Origin: an uncultured Collinsella sp.
Lineage (GTDB): Bacteria; Actinomycetota; Coriobacteriia; Coriobacteriales; Coriobacteriaceae
NCBI GenBank assembly: GCA_902496375.1
Contig: CABVAS010000024.1
Span: forward strand, 1-12,944
Length of the DNA: 12,944 nt
Reading direction: 5' to 3'
Shown: positions 12,840 through 12,944 of the stretch, piece after piece
Position numbering within the stretch: the first letter of the stretch is position 1
Layout: each line of letters opens with the position of its first letter
Position numbers and translations under genes: made by a program
Notes under the pieces: model-generated
Seen by the model: only the letters and a program-made list of their open reading frames with translations
Told to the model about the DNA's origin: nothing
Databases searched by the model: none

Positions 12840-12944
12840 TGCATAAAGGGGGTGCGGACAGAAAGTTGGACCGCGGGGCGGTCCGGACTTGGAGTGGGTA
12901 TGATGAATTGGACACCTAGTTAAGAGCGAAAGGTGTTCAAGATG
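12840..12944 (+). mobile_element. Possible 5' end of an IS3-type element or of the next gene
   Basis: After the GGQ gene the sequence changes in character. GGACAGAAAGTTGGACC is followed by a perfect 7-bp hairpin (GGACCGC at 12868-12874 with GCGGTCC at 12878-12884), then TTGGACACCT (12908-12917), whose GGACACCT pairs with AGGTGTTC (12931-12938). GAAAGGTG (12927-12934) precedes an ATG at 12942-12944 by seven bases. The GTTGGAC and TTGGACACCT words and the short hairpin leader resemble the left ends of IS3/IS150-type elements, from memory. The coding part lies outside the window, so this is weak. Confidence 0.3.

Overview
This is a GC-rich bacterial window. It uses GTG and TTG starts freely, carries a type A RNase P RNA and has closely packed genes with short intergenic terminators. 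Gene content and style suggest a gut actinobacterium of the class Coriobacteriia, with a Collinsella-like organism as my best guess. That is inference from style and gene families, because no 16S or other species marker is present. Most of the window looks like ordinary chromosome. Only the last ~100 bases hint at a mobile element.

Layout. 1-651 is the C-terminal half of a UPF0597 / L-cysteine desulfidase-like Fe-S protein, closed by a good terminator. 652-1013 is a regulatory region with a sigma70-type promoter and a striking array of ATGA units at exactly 10-bp spacing. It drives a two-gene sugar operon: a xylose-isomerase-like TIM-barrel enzyme (1014-1952) and, 7 bp later, a glucose/beta-glucoside-type PTS permease EIIBC (1960-3333). 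After a terminator comes a DeoR-family regulator (3490-4227), the obvious candidate to control that operon. A HAD hydrolase runs convergently (4324-5082, minus). rpsA (ribosomal protein S1, four S1 domains, TTG start) follows at 5399-6565. A gene-free stretch with hairpins leads to rnpB (about 6905-7264), and a ~105-nt imperfect hairpin lies directly behind rnpB. Next are yigZ (IMPACT family), a small Cys-rich C_GCAxxG_C_C protein on the minus strand, an O-acetylhomoserine sulfhydrylase (metY-type), a 12-helix MFS exporter with DHA2 signatures, xpt (xanthine phosphoribosyltransferase) and a short stand-alone GGQ release-factor-like protein. The right edge resembles the 5' end of an IS3-type element or another gene starting at 12942.

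How the parts work together. The first third is a carbohydrate uptake and isomerisation module with its own regulator. The EIIBC has no EIIA domain and must borrow one. No phosphoglycosidase is encoded next to it, so the sugar is unknown. The middle is translation and RNA housekeeping (rpsA, rnpB). The last third mixes sulfur amino-acid synthesis, redox, efflux, purine salvage and probable ribosome rescue, each mostly as a single transcription unit. Two genes (the MFS exporter and the GGQ protein) begin only 20-26 bases after a terminator-like hairpin, which suggests expression by read-through or attenuation. I found no CRISPR array, tRNA, defence system or clear phage gene. The strongest candidates for something undescribed are the phased ATGA operator array and the long hairpin behind rnpB.
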